Source of the DNA: Streptomyces sp. R33
GTDB lineage: Bacteria > Actinomycetota > Actinomycetes > Streptomycetales > Streptomycetaceae
Length of the DNA stretch: 64,000 nucleotides
Direction of reading: 5' to 3'
Assembly: GCF_041200175.1 (NCBI RefSeq)
Contig: NZ_CP165727.1
Coordinates: 1,302,001-1,366,000, forward strand
Part shown: in pieces, positions 24,625 to 33,530 of the stretch
Numbering within the stretch: the first letter of the stretch is position 1
Layout: each line of letters starts with the position of its first letter
Notes under the pieces: model-generated
What the model was told of the DNA's origin: nothing
Database searches by the model: none
Seen by the model: the letters and a program-made list of their open reading frames with translations, nothing else
Translations under genes and position numbers: made by a program

Positions 24625-26071
24625 CGGGCGGTGTAACCGCCGGTTCGACCGACTCCACGCGCTGCGGCCCGCCGAACACCATCGGCGGGCCGTTGCCGTC
24701 CCAGGCCGCCCAGCCCGGGTTCCCGGTCACGGCGAAGCGCACCCAGGCCGCGTGCATCCGGTCGGCCAGTTCCTGCGGGGCGTCCGGCCCGGCCAGCCAG
24801 GAGGCCTCCGGCACGTCGAGCGTGTCGAAGACGAAGCCCAGTTCCAGGGCGTGGCACGCGCCGAGCCCCGGGACGCCGGAGGGCCAGCCGAACTCGTACA
24901 GGAAGCTCGGGGCGCTCCGCCGCGCCCCGGCGAGCCTGCGCAGCGGGTCGCGCAGCAGCCGGTCGGTCAGCAGCTGCCCCGCGAGCTCGGCCGGGCCCGC
25001 CCCGGGCAGGACGGCGCGCAGCGCCCGTACGGCGGCCCGGTCCTTGCCGCTGCGGGCACGGGCCAGAGCCACGGTGAGCGGGCCGAGCCGGTCCATGACC
25101 CGCAGCGCGCCGGTGGGGGCCAGCCAGAGCCGGTACTCCTCGGTGGTCCAGCCCAGCAGCAGTGGCACCTCCGTCGCCGCCGCGGCCTCGAGCGGGTCGT
25201 CGCCCGGAAGCGTGTCCGGGTCGGCGACCAGGCCGAACGCGGGTCCTCCGGTGATCGGGCCGGAGCGGCGCAGCACGGCGGCCTGCGCGGCGAGCAGGTC
25301 GGGCAGGGCGGTGGCGGCGAATGCCTTCGCGGTCGCCGGCACCTTCAGGAGGGAGGCCATCCGCCGGACCATCGTGCGTACCTTCTCGCGCGCCAGCACC
25401 TCGGGGGCGCCGCTCTGCAGGACGGCCCCGGCGAAGAGCCCGGCGGCCCGCGGGGCGCCGAGCAGGGCTCCGACGCTGATGGCTCCGGCGGATTCGCCGA
25501 AGACGGTGACGCGGCCGGGGTCCCCGCCGAAGGCCTCGATGTTCTCCCGGACCCAGGTCAGGGCGGCGATCTGGTCGAGCAGGCCTCGGTTGGCGGGGGC
25601 ATCCGGGAAGAGCCCGTAGCCGAGGACGCCGAGGCGGTAGTTGACGGAGACGAGCACGACCCCGTCGCGGGCGAAGGCTGCGCCGTCGTAGACGGGGACG
25701 GCAGAGGAGCCGCGGGTGAGCGCCCCGCCGTGCAGCCACACCATGACGGGCAGCCGGGCTCCGGGGGCCGGGGCCGGGGTCCACACGTTGAGGTTCAGGC
25801 AGCCGTCCCCGGGGACGTCCGGGTCGGGCAGCAGCGCGGCGAACTTCGGCGGGTAGGGCACCTTGGGCGCGGTGGGCCCGAACGCGCCGGCGTCGCGTAC
25901 GCCGTCCCAGGCGGCCGGGGGCTCGGGCGCGCCGAAGCGGAGCGCGCCGACGGGCGCGGCAGCGTACGGGATGCCCCGGAAGGCGGCGATGCCGTCCGGC
26001 CCGGTCCGGCCCTCGACCACGCCGTACCCGGTCCTGACCCGGGGCCGGCCGCTGCCGCCCGCTGTGCTCAT
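24602..26071 (-). CDS. Type-B carboxylesterase
   Basis: 489 residues, usual length. Alpha/beta hydrolase with the carboxylesterase_B markers FRGIPYAAAPVGALRF, oxyanion LHGGAL, and nucleophile Ser194 in GESAGAISVGALL. An acidic residue and a late His (near GACHALELGFVFDTL) complete the triad. It hydrolyses carboxylic esters, substrate unknown. No signal peptide, so cytoplasmic. The ATG at 26071 follows GGAGGAGCGGAG; the longer frame upstream is a 9-bp repeat (see the leader at 26101-26127). Convergent overlap with the FrmB-like gene. Confidence 0.92.
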   Translation of the reverse strand: MSTAGGSGRPRVRTGYGVVEGRTGPDGIAAFRGIPYAAAPVGALRFGAPEPPAAWDGVRDAGAFGPTAPKVPYPPKFAALLPDPDVPGDGCLNLNVWTPAPAPGARLPVMVWLHGGALTRGSSAVPVYDGAAFARDGVVLVSVNYRLGVLGYGLFPDAPANRGLLDQIAALTWVRENIEAFGGDPGRVTVFGESAGAISVGALLGAPRAAGLFAGAVLQSGAPEVLAREKVRTMVRRMASLLKVPATAKAFAATALPDLLAAQAAVLRRSGPITGGPAFGLVADPDTLPGDDPLEAAAATEVPLLLGWTTEEYRLWLAPTGALRVMDRLGPLTVALARARSGKDRAAVRALRAVLPGAGPAELAGQLLTDRLLRDPLRRLAGARRSAPSFLYEFGWPSGVPGLGACHALELGFVFDTLDVPEASWLAGPDAPQELADRMHAAWVRFAVTGNPGWAAWDGNGPPMVFGGPQRVESVEPAVTPPVTPPVLP

Positions 26072-26100
26072 CGGTCTCCGCTCCTCCACCGACTCCGGTG

Positions 26101-26127
26101 CATCCACCGAATCCACCGAATCCACTG
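26101..26127. repeat. Three copies of a 9-bp tandem repeat in the carboxylesterase leader
   Basis: Three imperfect copies of ATCCACCGA-type units (GCATCCACC, GAATCCACC, GAATCCACT) sit 30 bp upstream of the carboxylesterase ATG. They could vary in copy number by slippage and change leader spacing. No known function. Confidence 0.5.
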
Positions 26128-26211
26128 TTCCGCCTACCGGGCACGGTCGCACAGGCCTGCGACGGGTGACAAGGCGTGACCCGGCCGGGGGCGGGCCGGG
26201 TTGGACCGGGC

Positions 26212-26562
26212 ATGCGATCCATGCGTATCCACCCCGGCGTCCGCGGCTTCGCCCGGGCCGGCGCGGTCCCCCTGCTCCTGCTCGTGGCCGCGGGCACGGC
26301 GCAGGCCGCAGGACCCGACTTCCAGTACGTCGGCCGGGACGACAGGGTCCACGGGCTGACCGACCCCCAGGGCTGCGTCGGGGCCAAGGGCGGCGGTCAG
26401 AAGGCCGTCACCAACACCACCCGCAGCACCGCGACCCTCTACACCGGGCCGGGCTGCACGGGTGACGTCGTGGCGGTCCTGCAGCCGGGTGCCGGCGGCC
26501 AGATCGAGCCGTATTTCGCCTCCGTGCGATTTTCCTTCATCACTAAGGCCCAGCGGCCGTGA
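26212..26562 (+). CDS. Small secreted protein of unknown function
   Basis: 116 residues from ATG 26212; a second ATG at 26221 is as likely. Signal peptide: basic RGFARAG, hydrophobic VPLLLLVAAGTAQA. Mature part of about 80 residues contains two cysteines (QGCVGAKGGG and GPGCTG) that may form a disulfide, and ends with FSFITKAQRP. Similar small secreted proteins are common in Streptomyces; no enzymatic motif is seen. It lies just ahead of the chaplin gene in the same direction, so both may act at the cell surface. Confidence 0.75.
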   Translation: MRSMRIHPGVRGFARAGAVPLLLLVAAGTAQAAGPDFQYVGRDDRVHGLTDPQGCVGAKGGGQKAVTNTTRSTATLYTGPGCTGDVVAVLQPGAGGQIEPYFASVRFSFITKAQRP

Positions 26563-26644
26563 CCGCTGGGCTCCCGCTGCGTTGTATGCCATGTCAAATG
26601 CCGCAGCTCGGGCTGTGGCACCCCAATCTCACGAGGAGATCTTG

Positions 26645-26923
26645 ATGTCGCGTATCGCGAAGGCAGTCGCCGTCACCGCTGTTGCCGGTAGCGCCCTGGC
26701 CGCCGGTGCCGGTCTGGCCGTCGCCGATGCCGGAGCGCACGGTGCGGCGGTCGGCTCCCCCGGTGTCCTGTCGGGCAACCTGGTCCAGGTTCCGGTGCAC
26801 ATCCCGGTCAACGTCTGCGGCAACACCGTGAACGTGATCGCCCTGCTGAACCCCGCGTTCGGCAACACCTGCGTCAACGCGTCGGGCGGTGGCGAGCACC
26901 ACACCGAGGGCTACGGCGGCTGA
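26645..26923 (+). CDS. Short chaplin (hydrophobic aerial-hypha coat protein)
   Basis: 92 residues. Signal peptide to about ADA (residue 29), then one chaplin domain: GSPGVLSGNLVQVPVHIPVN, V-C-G-N-T-V-N-V-I, and a second Cys in FGNTCVN. The two cysteines can form the intramolecular disulfide typical of all chaplins except ChpE. The tail GGGEHHTEGYGG is hydrophilic. Without a sortase signal it is a short chaplin that assembles into amyloid-like fibres making aerial hyphae and spores water-repellent. ATG 26645 follows GAGGAG. A chaplin beside a tyrosinase pair matches the chpG-melC2-melC1 order I recall from S. coelicolor. Confidence 0.94.
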   Translation: MSRIAKAVAVTAVAGSALAAGAGLAVADAGAHGAAVGSPGVLSGNLVQVPVHIPVNVCGNTVNVIALLNPAFGNTCVNASGGGEHHTEGYGG

Positions 26924-26969
26924 TCGCCTGCGCCTGTCGGCCGGCTTGACCGGTTGGACCGAGGACTGA

Positions 26970-26999
26970 GGGCCCCCGCCGTACGGCGGGGGCCCTTTT
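26970..26999 (+). terminator. Intrinsic terminator after the chaplin gene
   Basis: GGGCCCCCGCC (26970-26980) and GGCGGGGGCCC (26985-26995) form a perfect 11-bp stem with a 4-base loop (GTAC), followed by TTTT. It is the most classical terminator in the window, 46 bp after the chaplin stop and before the convergent tyrosinase gene. Confidence 0.9.
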
Positions 27000-27049
27000 C
27001 CTGTTCAGCCGTCAGCCGTCCGGCTGAAATTGCCGGGACGGCCGGAATC

Positions 27050-27913
27050 TCATTCGTAGCGGTAGATGCCCTGGTGGCTGAGCATGTCGCGCGGGGTGAT
27101 GTTCCACGGCGGCATCGGCTCGTCGAGGGAGATCACCCGGCCGCGCTGGAGGTCGCCCAGTTCGAGCGGGGCCGAGGGCAGGTAGCCGGAGGCGGGGTGC
27201 TTCAGCTGCCAGCGGTCCCAGAGCAGGTCCACGAAGGCGTGGTGCAGCCAGAACGCCGGGTCGTTGGGGGCCGTACCGCCCGTCATGTGGCCGCCGATCC
27301 ACTGGTGCACCTTGTTGTGGTTGCGCCAGCGCTCGCTCTTCGGCGCGGCCCAGCCCTCCAGCTTGTTGCGGAAGCCGCCGCCCTTCGCCGTGGAGTCCCA
27401 GGGCGAGGTGTCGTACGCCGGGTCGTCGAGCGCCCACTGGAGCTCGGCCGCGGTGGGCAGGGCGATCGGGTTCTGCGGCCGTCCGAGGTTGCGGGTGAGG
27501 AAGCGGGCGTCCGTGACGCCCACGGTGATCTCCCAGTTGCCCTTCTCGTAGGCGAAGGGGCCGGTCATCACCCGGCGGTCCTTCTCCCGGCCGGTGCCGC
27601 CCAGGAAGTCCTCGGCCCAGAGGGAGGAGACCGGGCTGCTGTCCGTGGTCCAGTCCCAGTACGGGACCGAGACGCCCGGGTCGACGCCCTGCAGCAGCCG
27701 CTCGAACTGGAGCAGGTAGCGCCGGTGCCAGGGGAAGAAGGACGGGGACATGTGCCCGACGCGGAGCTTGCTGTCCTTGTCCGGCACGAAGTACTTGCCG
27801 TGGGTACGGACCAGTTCGTCGTACGTGCCGTTGCGCTTGAGCTCCAGCACGGCCGCCGTGAAGCGCTTCTTCTGGGCGCTGTTCAGGTTCCTCTGGTTCT
27901 GCCGGATGTACAT
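27050..27913 (-). CDS. melD2: Second tyrosinase (MelD2-like)
   Basis: 287 residues. All six copper ligands are present: His38, His54, His63 for CuA and His199, His203, His225 for CuB. Conserved phrases are PSFFPWHRRYLLQFE, VPYWDWTTD and NDPAFWLHHAFVD. It diverges from MelC2 in the loop before CuB (KGGGFRNKLEGW; WRNHNKVHQWIGG) and its substrate pocket may differ. No signal peptide; export would use the Tat signal of the upstream helper. GAGGAG precedes the ATG. Convergent with the chaplin gene, which fits the chpG-linked tyrosinase locus of other streptomycetes. Confidence 0.93.
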   Translation of the reverse strand: MYIRQNQRNLNSAQKKRFTAAVLELKRNGTYDELVRTHGKYFVPDKDSKLRVGHMSPSFFPWHRRYLLQFERLLQGVDPGVSVPYWDWTTDSSPVSSLWAEDFLGGTGREKDRRVMTGPFAYEKGNWEITVGVTDARFLTRNLGRPQNPIALPTAAELQWALDDPAYDTSPWDSTAKGGGFRNKLEGWAAPKSERWRNHNKVHQWIGGHMTGGTAPNDPAFWLHHAFVDLLWDRWQLKHPASGYLPSAPLELGDLQRGRVISLDEPMPPWNITPRDMLSHQGIYRYE

Positions 27914-27956
27914 GCGGGGCTCCTCCCGTTCCGTTCTGCGCTGTCCCGGCCGTCCG

Positions 27957-28322
27957 TCAGCCGTGGTGCGGGGCCGCGAGGGCGAGCTGGTTGGTGCCGA
28001 GCTCGTCGACGGCCGCGCGGGCGAGTTCCAGCGGGGTCTCGAAGGACTGGAAGTGGTTGATCTGGCTGAGGTAGCTGCCGTCGGCCCGGCGCATGACGTG
28101 CAGGGGGCGGCCGTCGATACGGACCCCGGCGAGGTCGACGGCGATGTGCCGGCCGCGGTACGTCTCCTCGGTGAGGGGCGCCGGGGTGACGGTCTGCCGG
28201 GGCCGGCGGGCACGCAGTACGGGCGCCAGGGCCGCGGCGGTGCCGGCGAGCACCGCCGCGGTGAAGGCCGTACGAAGAAACATGCGGCGGGACGGTGCTG
28301 CAGGGGCGGGTGTGGCGTACAT
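27957..28322 (-). CDS. melD1: Tyrosinase cofactor (MelD1-like) with Tat signal
   Basis: 121 residues. Twin-arginine signal SRRMFLRTAFTAAVLAGT. The core YRGRHIAVDL, RIDGRPLHVMRRADGSYL and INHFQSFETPLELARAA is homologous to MelC1. It lacks the His-rich insert seen in the MelC1 at 9188. It should chaperone copper into the downstream tyrosinase and carry it through the Tat pathway. The two genes are 43 bp apart. About 195 bp separates it from the P450 stop upstream. Confidence 0.88.
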   Translation of the reverse strand: MYATPAPAAPSRRMFLRTAFTAAVLAGTAAALAPVLRARRPRQTVTPAPLTEETYRGRHIAVDLAGVRIDGRPLHVMRRADGSYLSQINHFQSFETPLELARAAVDELGTNQLALAAPHHG

Positions 28323-28517
28323 ACGGTCTCCCTCGCTCGGTGGTCCGCGCTATGGGGTCTAACGCGGCGCGGCGGGCGAGGTCACCTCGGCTGCTCAGGC
28401 TGCTTGGAGAAGAGGGTGGTGGGGTGCGGGCGGACGGCCGGGCGGTGGCGTGGTCGGGACCGGTCCACCCGGCTGAGCGGCAGACCCGCTCGGCCCGGCG
28501 CCGGCCTGGACGCGGAG

Positions 28518-29759
28518 CTACGTTCCCCGGGACAGGTCGGGGTCGCCGGGGGTGAAGGTCACCGGCAGGCTCTGCGGGCCGCGCAGTCCGCCGGGGCGCC
28601 AGGGGATCTCCGCCGGCGGTACGGCGAGGGCGAGTCCGGGGAGGCGGCGCAGGGCGGTGCCGACGGCGATCTGCCCCTCCATCCGGGCCAGTGGCGCACC
28701 CAGGCAGTAGTGGATGCCGTGCCCGAACGCGAGGTGGGCGTTGTCCTGCCGGGTGATGTCCAGCCGGTCGGGGTCGGGGAACCGTGCCGGGTCGCGGTCG
28801 GCGACGGCAGAGCCGATGAGCACGGTCGCGCCGCGCGGGATGGTCACGCCCGCGATCTCGACGTCCTCGCGCGCGAACCGCGCGATGCCGGGGCTGACCG
28901 GGCCGTCGTAGCGCAGGAACTCCTCGATCGCGCCCGGCAGCAGTTCCGGGTCGGAGCGCAGCAGGTCGAGCTGGCCGGGGTGGGCGAGCAGCATGGCGAT
29001 GCCGCCGCCGATCAGGTTGACCGTGGTGATGTATCCGGCGGCCAGCAGCAGGAACACCATGGCGACCAGCTCGTCCTCGGTCAGCTGCTGTTCCTCGTCG
29101 CGGGCGGTGATGAGGGCGCTGAGCAGGTCGTCGCCGGGGGCTGCCCGTTTGTCCCGGATGAGCTCGGTGACGTACGCGCGCATGTGCTGCCACGCCTCGT
29201 TCACGACGGCCGGATCCGGCAGCTCCGGGCCCCGCATGATCATGCGGTCGGTCCAGTGCTGGAATGCGTGCCGCTCGTCCACCGGCACCCCGAGCAGTTC
29301 GCTGATCACCGTGACCGGGAGCGGCAGCGCGAAGTCCGCGACGAGGTCGGCGTGGCCGGCCGGGACGACCGCGTCCAGCAGCCGGTCGGTGATCGCCTGG
29401 ATCCGCGGCCGCATCGCGGCCACGCGGTGGGCGGTGAACGCCTTGGAGACCAGCCGGCGCAGGCGGGTGTGGTCGGGCGGGTCGCTGCGGAGCATGTTGC
29501 TCAGCATCGACTCGCGCTCCGTCGCCGGCAGCTGGCGCAGGAGGCGGGTGTCCGAGGCGTCGCGCACGTCGCTGCTGAGGCGGGAGTCGGACAGGGCCGC
29601 GAGTCCGTCTTCGTAGCGGGTGACGAGCCAGGCCTCCAGGCCGCCCGCGATGACGGTGCGGCGCACGGGGCCGTCTTCGCGCAGTTGCCGGTACAGCGGG
29701 AAGGGGTCCGCGAGGAAGGCCGGGTCGGCATAGGGCAGAAGGACCGGCTGCTCGCTCAT
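28518..29759 (-). CDS. Cytochrome P450 (bacterial class I)
   Basis: 413 residues, soluble. Heme ligand Cys352 in FGHGIHYCLGAPLAR; ExxR at Glu280-Arg283 (EEFLRYDG); C-helix HTRLRRLVSKAFT. The I-helix reads AAGYITTVNL (240-249), so Ile244 sits where most P450s have Asp or Glu before the catalytic Thr. That acid normally helps split dioxygen. GGGAGG precedes ATG 29759 by four bases. No ferredoxin gene adjoins it. The flavin monooxygenase upstream reads in the same direction, 71 bp away, so the two may oxidise one substrate in sequence. Confidence 0.93.
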   Translation of the reverse strand: MSEQPVLLPYADPAFLADPFPLYRQLREDGPVRRTVIAGGLEAWLVTRYEDGLAALSDSRLSSDVRDASDTRLLRQLPATERESMLSNMLRSDPPDHTRLRRLVSKAFTAHRVAAMRPRIQAITDRLLDAVVPAGHADLVADFALPLPVTVISELLGVPVDERHAFQHWTDRMIMRGPELPDPAVVNEAWQHMRAYVTELIRDKRAAPGDDLLSALITARDEEQQLTEDELVAMVFLLLAAGYITTVNLIGGGIAMLLAHPGQLDLLRSDPELLPGAIEEFLRYDGPVSPGIARFAREDVEIAGVTIPRGATVLIGSAVADRDPARFPDPDRLDITRQDNAHLAFGHGIHYCLGAPLARMEGQIAVGTALRRLPGLALAVPPAEIPWRPGGLRGPQSLPVTFTPGDPDLSRGT

Positions 29760-29830
29760 GTCGCCTCCCGAAGCGGATCGTCCTCTCTGTGGAGAATGAG
29801 CGTATATGTCCCAGTATCCGGGATGCCGTT

Positions 29831-31063
29831 TCAGCGGAGCGATTCCTTCGGGGGCCGCTCGCGCAGCGCCCCGTACCCGATGAAGTAGGCCGGCACCCGG
29901 TTCAGCCACCGCGAGTCGGTGACGAGCTCGGTCAGCCGTTTGGCCCGCCGGGGATGGCCGAACGCGGTGCGGCCGGCCAGCAGCGGCTCGATGACCTGGG
30001 CGTGGGCCAGGCGCTGCATGCCCTGGGTCGCCACCGTCGTGGGCATGCGGCGGCGCTGTACGCGGCGTACGTCGTGCAGCCCCACGGTCCCCTCGAGCAG
30101 CGGGCGGACGAGGTAGCGGGCGGCGGCCACCGCGTCCTGCACGGCGAGGTTGATGCCGATGCCGAAGACCGGTGACATGGCGTGCGCGGCGTCGCCGATG
30201 CACAGCAGCCCCGGCCGGTGCCAGCGGCGCAGCCGGTCCAGCCGCACGTCGAGCAGCTTGACCTCGTCCCAGGAGGTGAGGGCGTGGGCCCGGTCGGCCA
30301 GCCAGGGAACGGCGTCGGTGAACTGGGCCATGAAGTGGTCCAGGCCCTCGGCGCGGCGTTCGGCATCGGTCCCCTTGGGGATGAGCCCCGCGCACTGCCA
30401 GTAGTCGCCGCGGTCGATGAGCGCGCTGAAGAACCGCTCGCCCAGGCCTCCCACGAGGCCGCTGGGGTCGTCCTCGTGGCGCGGCAGCCGGAACCACCAG
30501 GCGTCCATCGGGCACGGGAAGCCCTCCAGGCCGAGCTCGGGCAGCACCCTGGCGAAGGATCCGCGGCCGTCGCAGGCCACGGTCAGCGTGGCCCTGAGCT
30601 CACCCGTGGTGCCGTCCGCCGTGCGGTACCGCACGCCCGCGACCCTGCCGCGCTCCATCAGGAAGGACGTCGCCTCGGTGTCCATGCGCAGCCGGAAGGA
30701 AGGCTCCTTGCCCGCTTCGTCGGCGAGCAGGTCGAGCAGGTCCCACTGCGGCACCATCGCGATGTAGTTGTACTTCCCGTGCAGCGCCCCGATGTTGCCG
30801 ACCGTGACGAGGGACCGGTCCGGCCCGATGGGCAGCTGCACGGAGGTCACCCGCCGCTGCGGCAGCCGGGCGAACCGTTCGGCGAGGCCGATGTCGTCCA
30901 GCAGCGACAGGGTGGACGGGTGCACGGTGTCGCCGCGGAAGTCGCGCAGGAAGTCGCCGTGTTTCTCCAGGACGGTCACCTCCACCCCGGCCCGGGCCAG
31001 CAGCAGGGCCAGCACCATCCCGGCGGGCCCGCCTCCCACCACACAGCAGGCCGTACGCTCCAC
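29831..31063 (-). CDS. FAD-dependent monooxygenase/oxidoreductase
   Basis: 410 residues from GTG 31063, which follows AAGGGAG; ATG 31087 is possible. Group A flavoprotein monooxygenase fold: Rossmann motif VVGGGPAGMVLALLLARAG, RGDTVHPSTLSLLDDIGL, the DG motif TVACDGRGSFAR and the GD motif CIGDAAHAMSPVFGIGINLA. It would use NAD(P)H and O2 to hydroxylate an aromatic or polyketide-like compound; close relatives in actinomycetes are annotated as tailoring oxygenases. Located upstream of the P450. No polyketide or other biosynthetic core gene is in the window. Confidence 0.9.
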   Translation of the reverse strand: MERTACCVVGGGPAGMVLALLLARAGVEVTVLEKHGDFLRDFRGDTVHPSTLSLLDDIGLAERFARLPQRRVTSVQLPIGPDRSLVTVGNIGALHGKYNYIAMVPQWDLLDLLADEAGKEPSFRLRMDTEATSFLMERGRVAGVRYRTADGTTGELRATLTVACDGRGSFARVLPELGLEGFPCPMDAWWFRLPRHEDDPSGLVGGLGERFFSALIDRGDYWQCAGLIPKGTDAERRAEGLDHFMAQFTDAVPWLADRAHALTSWDEVKLLDVRLDRLRRWHRPGLLCIGDAAHAMSPVFGIGINLAVQDAVAAARYLVRPLLEGTVGLHDVRRVQRRRMPTTVATQGMQRLAHAQVIEPLLAGRTAFGHPRRAKRLTELVTDSRWLNRVPAYFIGYGALRERPPKESLR

Positions 31064-31227
31064 GGCAACCACTCCCTTCGCCGGCATCGGGCAAGCCCCA
31101 CAGGACGTATACCGCACCCACGGCGGCGGGGACGGCAACGACGGCGACGCGCCGTGGGGCGCGGTCGCCGTCCCGCATCCCTCCCCAACCGGCCGCGGTA
31201 CGAACCCGATCGCCCGGGAGACCGGCG

Positions 31228-32340
31228 CTAGGGGGACGGGAGTTCGGCGAAGTCCGCCACCAGGGCGTGGTGGTGGCCCGGGGTCCCGAGCGCCAGCGAA
31301 CCGGCCTTGGCGCGCTTCAGGTACAGGTGCGCCGGGTGCTCCCACGTCATGCCGATCCCGCCGTGCAGCTGTACGCACTCCTCGGCCGCGCGGACCGCGA
31401 CCCCGGAGCAGTACGCCTGGGCGACCGCCACCGTGAGCGGGGCGTCGGGGGCTCCGGTGGCCAGCGCGTCCGCGGCGGCGCGGGCCGCCGCCCGGGCCGA
31501 GGCGACGTCCAGCCAGAGCTGCGCCAGACGGTGCTTCAGTGCCTGGAAGGAGCCGACCGGCCGGTTGAACTGGTGGCGGCCGCGTACGTGCCGCACCGTC
31601 TCCGTCAGGCACCATTCTGCGAGCCCGACCTGCTCGGAGGCCAGGAGTCCGGCGCCCGACAGCAGTGCTCCGGCGATCGCCGCGCGGGCCGTCGCCGGGT
31701 CGGCGAGGCGGGTCCCCGCAGCCCCCTCCAGCGTCACCGTGGCGAGCGGGCGGGTCAGGTCCAGCGGGACGAGCGGGCTCAGCGCGGCCTCCGCGGCCGG
31801 GACCGCGTACAGCCCCGTGTCCGCGAGGACCAGCAGCACATCGGCGGCCACCGCGTCCGCCACCGAGCCCACGGTGCCCGTCAAGGCCCCGCCCCCGGTG
31901 TCCCGTACGGCGCCCGGCAGTGGCGCGCCCGGGGCCTGGGTCAGCGGAAGCGCGGGGGCGCACACCTGTCGGCCGGCGGCCAACTCGGCCAGCAGGAGCG
32001 CCACTTCCGGCGCCTCGCAGCCGAGCCCGAGCAGGATCTCCGTCGCCAGTACTGCGCTCGTCAGGTACGGCACCGGCGCCACGGCCCGCCCCAGCTCCTC
32101 CAGGACCACGGCCGCCTCCCGGTGGCCCGCGCCCTGGCCGCCGAGCTTCTCCGGTACGAGCAGCCCGGCCGTGCCGATCTCCGCGGCGAGCGTGTGCCAC
32201 AGTTCCGGGTCGTGCGGCCGGCCGGTCTCCGCCCGGGCGAGCACCTGTGCCGGTGTGCACCGGTCGGCGAGCAGTGCCCGTACGGCGGACCGGAGCTCTT
32301 CCTCCGTCTCGGAGTACAGCAGGTCGAAGGCATCGCTCAT
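31228..32340 (-). CDS. Acyl-CoA dehydrogenase, second subunit-like
   Basis: 370 residues. Acyl-CoA dehydrogenase fold with the N-terminal helical domain (SETEEELRSAVRALLADR) and the C-terminal domain (GRHQFNRPVGSFQALKHRLAQ; ECVQLHGGIGMTWEHPAHLYLKR). The middle beta domain is short and poorly conserved and the catalytic Glu is not obvious. This is the pattern of the FadE pairs that form heterotetramers in sterol-type side-chain oxidation. Its start overlaps the stop of the other dehydrogenase as ATGA, so equal amounts of both are expected. Confidence 0.9.
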   Translation of the reverse strand: MSDAFDLLYSETEEELRSAVRALLADRCTPAQVLARAETGRPHDPELWHTLAAEIGTAGLLVPEKLGGQGAGHREAAVVLEELGRAVAPVPYLTSAVLATEILLGLGCEAPEVALLLAELAAGRQVCAPALPLTQAPGAPLPGAVRDTGGGALTGTVGSVADAVAADVLLVLADTGLYAVPAAEAALSPLVPLDLTRPLATVTLEGAAGTRLADPATARAAIAGALLSGAGLLASEQVGLAEWCLTETVRHVRGRHQFNRPVGSFQALKHRLAQLWLDVASARAAARAAADALATGAPDAPLTVAVAQAYCSGVAVRAAEECVQLHGGIGMTWEHPAHLYLKRAKAGSLALGTPGHHHALVADFAELPSP

Positions 32341-33530
32341 CGGGCCAGGTCCTTCCAGGCGAGGTCCTTGTCGTCGCGCGGCTCGGGGGGCAGGCCGAGG
32401 ACGCGTTCGGCGACGATGTTGAGGAGGATTTCGCTGGTGCCGCCCTCGATGCTGTTGCCCTTGGCGCGCAGGTAGCGGTAGCCGGCGTCGCGGCCGGTGA
32501 AGTCGACGAGCTCGGGCCGGCGCATCGTCCAGTCCTCGTACAGCAGGCCCTCCTCGCCGAGGAGTTCCACCTCCAGGCCGCTGATCTCCTGGTTGAGGCG
32601 GGCGAAGGTGAGCTTCATGCCGGACCCCTCCGGGCCGGGCTGCCCGGCGGCGAGCTGCTGGCGCAGTCGCTCGGCGGTGAGCCGGGCGACCTCGGCCTGG
32701 ACCCAGAGCTGGAGCAGCCGCTGGTGCAGTGCGTGGGTACGCAGGGCGGGCCGCTCGCGCCAGGCCGCGGCGACGGGCGCGATCATGCCGCCCTCGCGCG
32801 GGATCCGCATGCCGCCGATGGAGACGCGCTCGTTCATGAGGGTGGTGCGGGCGACCGCCCAGCCCTGGCCGACGGCGCCGAGCCGGTGGCTGTCGGGAAT
32901 GCGGACGCCGGTCAGGAAGACCTCGTTGAACTCGGCCTCGCCGGTGATCTGGCGCAGCGGCCGGACCTCGACGCCGGGGGCGTGCATGTCGCACAGGAAG
33001 TAGGTGATGCCCTGGTGCTTGGGCAGCGCCGGGTCGGTGCGGGCGATCAGGATGGCCCAGCGGGCGGTGTGGGCGCTGGAGGTCCACACCTTCTGTCCGT
33101 CGACGATCCAGTCGCCGGAGCCGCTCTCGCGGACCGCGCGGGTGCCGAGCGCGGCGAGGTCGGAGCCGGCGCCGGGCTCGCTGAAGAGCTGGCACCAGAC
33201 CTCCTCGCCGACCCACAGGGGGCGCAGGAAGCGCTGCTTCTGCTCGTCGGTGCCGTACGCGAGGATCGTGGGGGCGGCCATGCCGAGGCCGATGCCGATC
33301 CGGCGCGGGTCGTTGTCGGGGGCGCCGGCCGCCTCGAGTTCGGCGTCGACGACGGCCTGGAGGGAGCGGGGCGCACCGAGTCCGCCGAGGCCCTCGGGGT
33401 AGTGCACCCAGGCGAGTCCGGCATCGAAGCGGGCGCGCAGGAAGTCGGTGCGGTCGGTGTCGGCGGGCGGGTGCGCGGCGAGCAGGTCCCGGATGCGCGT
33501 GACCAGGTGGTCGGCGGTGATCGCGGTCAT
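32337..33530 (-). CDS. Acyl-CoA dehydrogenase
   Basis: 397 residues. FAD-binding middle domain LFSEPGAGSDLAALGTRA and VDGQKVWTSSAHTARWAILIART, with the C-terminal helix bundle and the end region KGNSIEGGTSEILLNIVAERVLG. It introduces a trans-2 double bond in an acyl-CoA. Combined with the following gene it looks like an alpha2-beta2 type enzyme, as known for actinobacterial FadE pairs acting on bulky or steroid-like acyl chains. It overlaps both neighbours by four bases. Physiological substrate unknown. Confidence 0.92.
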   Translation of the reverse strand: MTAITADHLVTRIRDLLAAHPPADTDRTDFLRARFDAGLAWVHYPEGLGGLGAPRSLQAVVDAELEAAGAPDNDPRRIGIGLGMAAPTILAYGTDEQKQRFLRPLWVGEEVWCQLFSEPGAGSDLAALGTRAVRESGSGDWIVDGQKVWTSSAHTARWAILIARTDPALPKHQGITYFLCDMHAPGVEVRPLRQITGEAEFNEVFLTGVRIPDSHRLGAVGQGWAVARTTLMNERVSIGGMRIPREGGMIAPVAAAWRERPALRTHALHQRLLQLWVQAEVARLTAERLRQQLAAGQPGPEGSGMKLTFARLNQEISGLEVELLGEEGLLYEDWTMRRPELVDFTGRDAGYRYLRAKGNSIEGGTSEILLNIVAERVLGLPPEPRDDKDLAWKDLAR

